In this document: in pieces, positions 63,309 to 64,000 of the stretch
Numbering within the stretch: position 1 is the stretch's first letter
Layout of the letters: each line of letters starts with the position of its first letter
Origin: a virus
Strand: one strand, 5' to 3'
Virus record (IMG/VR): IMGVR_UViG_3300002835_006866
Location: 1-64,000 of that record
DNA length: 64,000 nt
Notes under the pieces: model-generated
What the model was told of the DNA's origin: nothing
What the model saw: the letters and a program-made list of their open reading frames with translations, nothing else
Databases searched by the model: none
Program-made: the position numbers and the translations under genes

Positions 63309-64000
63309 ATGAAAATTGCATTATGTCTATCTGGGCAAGCCAGATGCTTTGACAAAGTATATGAATACGTAAAGAAAAACCTTTTAGATAAACACGATAT
63401 CACTGTTTTTTGCCACGTATGGGATTTCTCTGGTGTTGAAAAGTTAAAAGAACTTTACAAGCCACAAAACATAATTGTGGAACCACCTATTACGCCAGAC
63501 TTATCAAAGTACACTAGAGTTCCACCACCACAACCAAACTGGAAAGTTAAAGATCCAGCTCTTTCAACTTATGCTCAATTTTATTCGCTGAATATGGCAA
63601 ATAAATTGAAGATGCAATATGAGAAAGAAAATAAAATGGTGTTTGATTGGGTCATTCGTTCGAGATATGACTTTACTTTGAATGTAGAAATTCTTTTTGA
63701 AGAATTAGACAATCAAAAACTTTACATACCGAATTGTAGAAGAACACCAGGTCGAGATTTTGGAAATGACCAGTTTGCTTTTTCTTCTTCAAGAAACATG
63801 GACAAATACTGTAATGTTTTTAACCGCATCGATGAGTTTTATGATTTAGGTACAACGATGATCGGTGAAGAGATGATGAGCATGAATTGGAAAACAACTG
63901 GCCTTGTTGGTGAGAACTTAGTTTATTGTGATATGAATCATCCTTTTCCACCAGGTCCACACAATGGAACTTGGCACTCACTAATGAGAGATGATTTTGA
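63309..64000 (+). CDS. Glycosyltransferase-locus protein, 3' end cut by window
   Basis: Open to the right edge; 230 full codons visible. KIALCLSGQARCFDKVYEYV and HDITVFCHVWDFSGVEKLKELYKPQNI share the SGxxRxF and VWD pattern of the preceding gene. WVIRSRYDFTLNVEILFEEL carries an R-S-R-Y-D motif like the R-F-D of its neighbour, and RRTPGRDFGNDQFAFSSSRNMDKY includes a NDQFAFSS strand seen in glycan-modifying families. It starts three bases after the previous stop. The downstream end and exact family are undetermined. Confidence 0.5.
   Translation, partial: MKIALCLSGQARCFDKVYEYVKKNLLDKHDITVFCHVWDFSGVEKLKELYKPQNIIVEPPITPDLSKYTRVPPPQPNWKVKDPALSTYAQFYSLNMANKLKMQYEKENKMVFDWVIRSRYDFTLNVEILFEELDNQKLYIPNCRRTPGRDFGNDQFAFSSSRNMDKYCNVFNRIDEFYDLGTTMIGEEMMSMNWKTTGLVGENLVYCDMNHPFPPGPHNGTWHSLMRDDF

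Overview
This window is part of the genome of a T4-like tailed phage (myovirus morphology) from an aquatic bacterium. The evidence is the ordered set of T4 core genes, all on the + strand: neck, terminase, sheath, tube and head genes 13-14-15-16-17-18-19-20-67-68-21-22-23; recombination genes uvsY-uvsW; late sigma factor 55; nuclease genes 47-46; and replisome genes 45-44-62-regA-43-uvsX-41. The order, the small size of gp62, and the companions Hsp20, CobS-like ATPase, peptide deformylase and 2OG-Fe(II) oxygenases resemble marine and freshwater 'exo-T-even' phages more than enteric T4. No photosynthesis gene is visible, so I do not call it a cyanophage. The host cannot be read from the sequence.

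Layout. 1-2323: tail-fibre/adhesin genes, the first cut by the window edge. 2323-7371: a very AT-rich surface-chemistry cassette (ParB-like protein, two radical SAM/SPASM-like proteins, CMP-sugar cytidylyltransferase, 2OG oxygenase, NeuB-like synthase) between fibre and neck genes. 7392-22377: virion morphogenesis block, with a Dps-like ferritin between the terminase subunits. 22424-24729: uvsY, uvsW and a small conserved gene. 24729-33288: a second metabolic island (cupin, B12-type radical SAM, DJ-1/PfpI, split E1-alpha/beta thiamine enzyme, heptose-kinase-like GHMP kinase, ColD/RfbH-like dehydrase, SDR epimerase, small putative cysteine enzyme, 2OG oxygenase). 33285-39273: gp55, gp47, gp46, peptide deformylase and the first of two paralogous unknown proteins. 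39274-43481: a regulatory-RNA-rich region around a metallopeptidase/VWA gene, a MoxR/CobS-like ATPase and a winged-helix protein. 43482-61751: replication genes plus nucleotide, iron-sulfur and stress genes. 61769-64000: glycosyltransferase-like genes, the last cut by the edge.

Expression. Exact or near-exact copies of the T4 late promoter box TATAAATA precede virion genes (fibre, 13, 18, 19, 22, the gene at 21838) and the gene at 59020, matching the gp55 encoded here. Sigma70-type TTGACA...TATAAT promoters precede uvsY and the 39-43 kb genes. Two late boxes lie so close to the start codon that the mRNA should be leaderless or nearly so. Strong TTCG-loop terminators follow genes 19 and 23. 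One terminator (41724) carries the -35 box of the next promoter in its loop.

Most novel material: the two sugar-chemistry islands, the tRNA-like structured RNA at 39292, the overlapping-helix leader at 43058, and the paralogous pair at 37996 and 57872. No non-coding gap exceeds 300 bases; the longest is 39274-39453. No CRISPR array, insertion sequence, integrase or complete canonical tRNA was found.
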